A stretch of DNA of 6,448 nucleotides from JAIBBG01 sp043748015 (GTDB lineage: Bacteria; Bacteroidota; Bacteroidia; Flavobacteriales_D; Sanyastnellaceae), in the NCBI GenBank assembly GCA_043748015.1, contig JAYTOA010000008.1:1-6448 (forward strand), in the 5' to 3' direction. The translations under genes and the position numbers were made by a program. The notes beneath the pieces are model-generated. The model was not told the DNA's origin. It searched no databases and was given only the letters and a program-made list of their open reading frames with translations. Of this stretch, positions 6,405 to 6,448 are shown piece by piece. Numbering within the stretch: position 1 is the stretch's first letter; the number at the start of each line of letters is the position of its first letter.

Positions 6405-6448
6405 ATGGATTTTATACAACCACAGAACAGATCACAGATCTCTTTTGG
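6405..6448 (+). CDS. Putative IS1182-type transposase, N-terminal 14 codons only (3' end outside window)
   Basis: An ATG at 6405 opens a frame that runs off the window, reading MDFIQPQNRSQISF. This resembles the N-terminus of IS1182-family DDE transposases, which typically begin with a short phrase of the form M-x-F-I/K-x-x-x-N-R-x-Q followed by a leucine- or serine-rich line. The frame is also open upstream to a TAA at 6357-6359, with a possible GTG at 6375, but the ATG fits the family start better. If correct, an insertion sequence lies beside the protease gene, transcribed away from it, with its left inverted repeat somewhere in 6263-6404. Only 14 residues are visible, so this is a recognition-based guess. 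It could also be a chance frame. Confidence 0.45.
   Translation, partial: MDFIQPQNRSQISF

Noticed and set aside
6427..6440. Tandem ACAGATC ACAGATC near the right edge
   Set aside because: Two copies of a heptamer inside an open coding frame are too little to call a repeat array or binding site.

Overview
The window looks like part of a Bacteroidota (Flavobacteriia/Cytophagia-type) chromosome. Three things point there: a gluzincin protease carrying a C-terminal type IX secretion (T9SS) sorting domain, a phylum-typical DUF4350-MoxR-DUF58 gene string, and start codons that lack Shine-Dalgarno sequences. I cannot name the genus.

Left half (2-2957, + strand): a tight operon fragment. It holds the C-terminal end of a DUF4350-type membrane protein (cut by the window edge), a MoxR-family AAA+ ATPase (521-1597) and a DUF58 membrane protein with a vWA-like fold and a TTG start (1608-2957). 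Spacers are 12 and 10 bases, so the genes are very probably co-transcribed. MoxR/DUF58 pairs are thought to act as an ATP-driven chaperone with a membrane-bound vWA-type partner. No BatA/BatB gene follows, so this is not the aerotolerance (bat) version of the cluster.

Middle (2958-3550, 593 bases): no convincing gene, but strikingly structured DNA. An 18-bp inverted repeat (17/18 identical) bounds a segment of about 445 bp, 2988-3432. Inside it are an A/T hairpin, a large imperfect palindrome (3086-3160 against 3198-3277) and four short palindromes. This resembles a MITE-like or other dispersed non-coding element. A second group of overlapping hairpins (3478-3550) sits just before the convergent protease gene and probably contains the terminator(s).

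Right half (3551-6262, - strand): one 903-residue secreted protein. It has a signal peptide, an N-terminal Cys/Gly/Asp module, an M60/enhancin-like metallopeptidase with HESGH, a SprB-like stretch and a T9SS type A sorting domain; its start is GTG. By family it probably cleaves glycoproteins outside the cell. At the right edge (6405 onward, + strand) the first 14 codons of a divergent gene resemble the N-terminus of IS1182-type transposases, so an insertion sequence may begin just upstream of the protease.

The most unusual signal is the structured, TIR-bounded element between the two convergent transcription units. No obviously new multi-gene system is visible.
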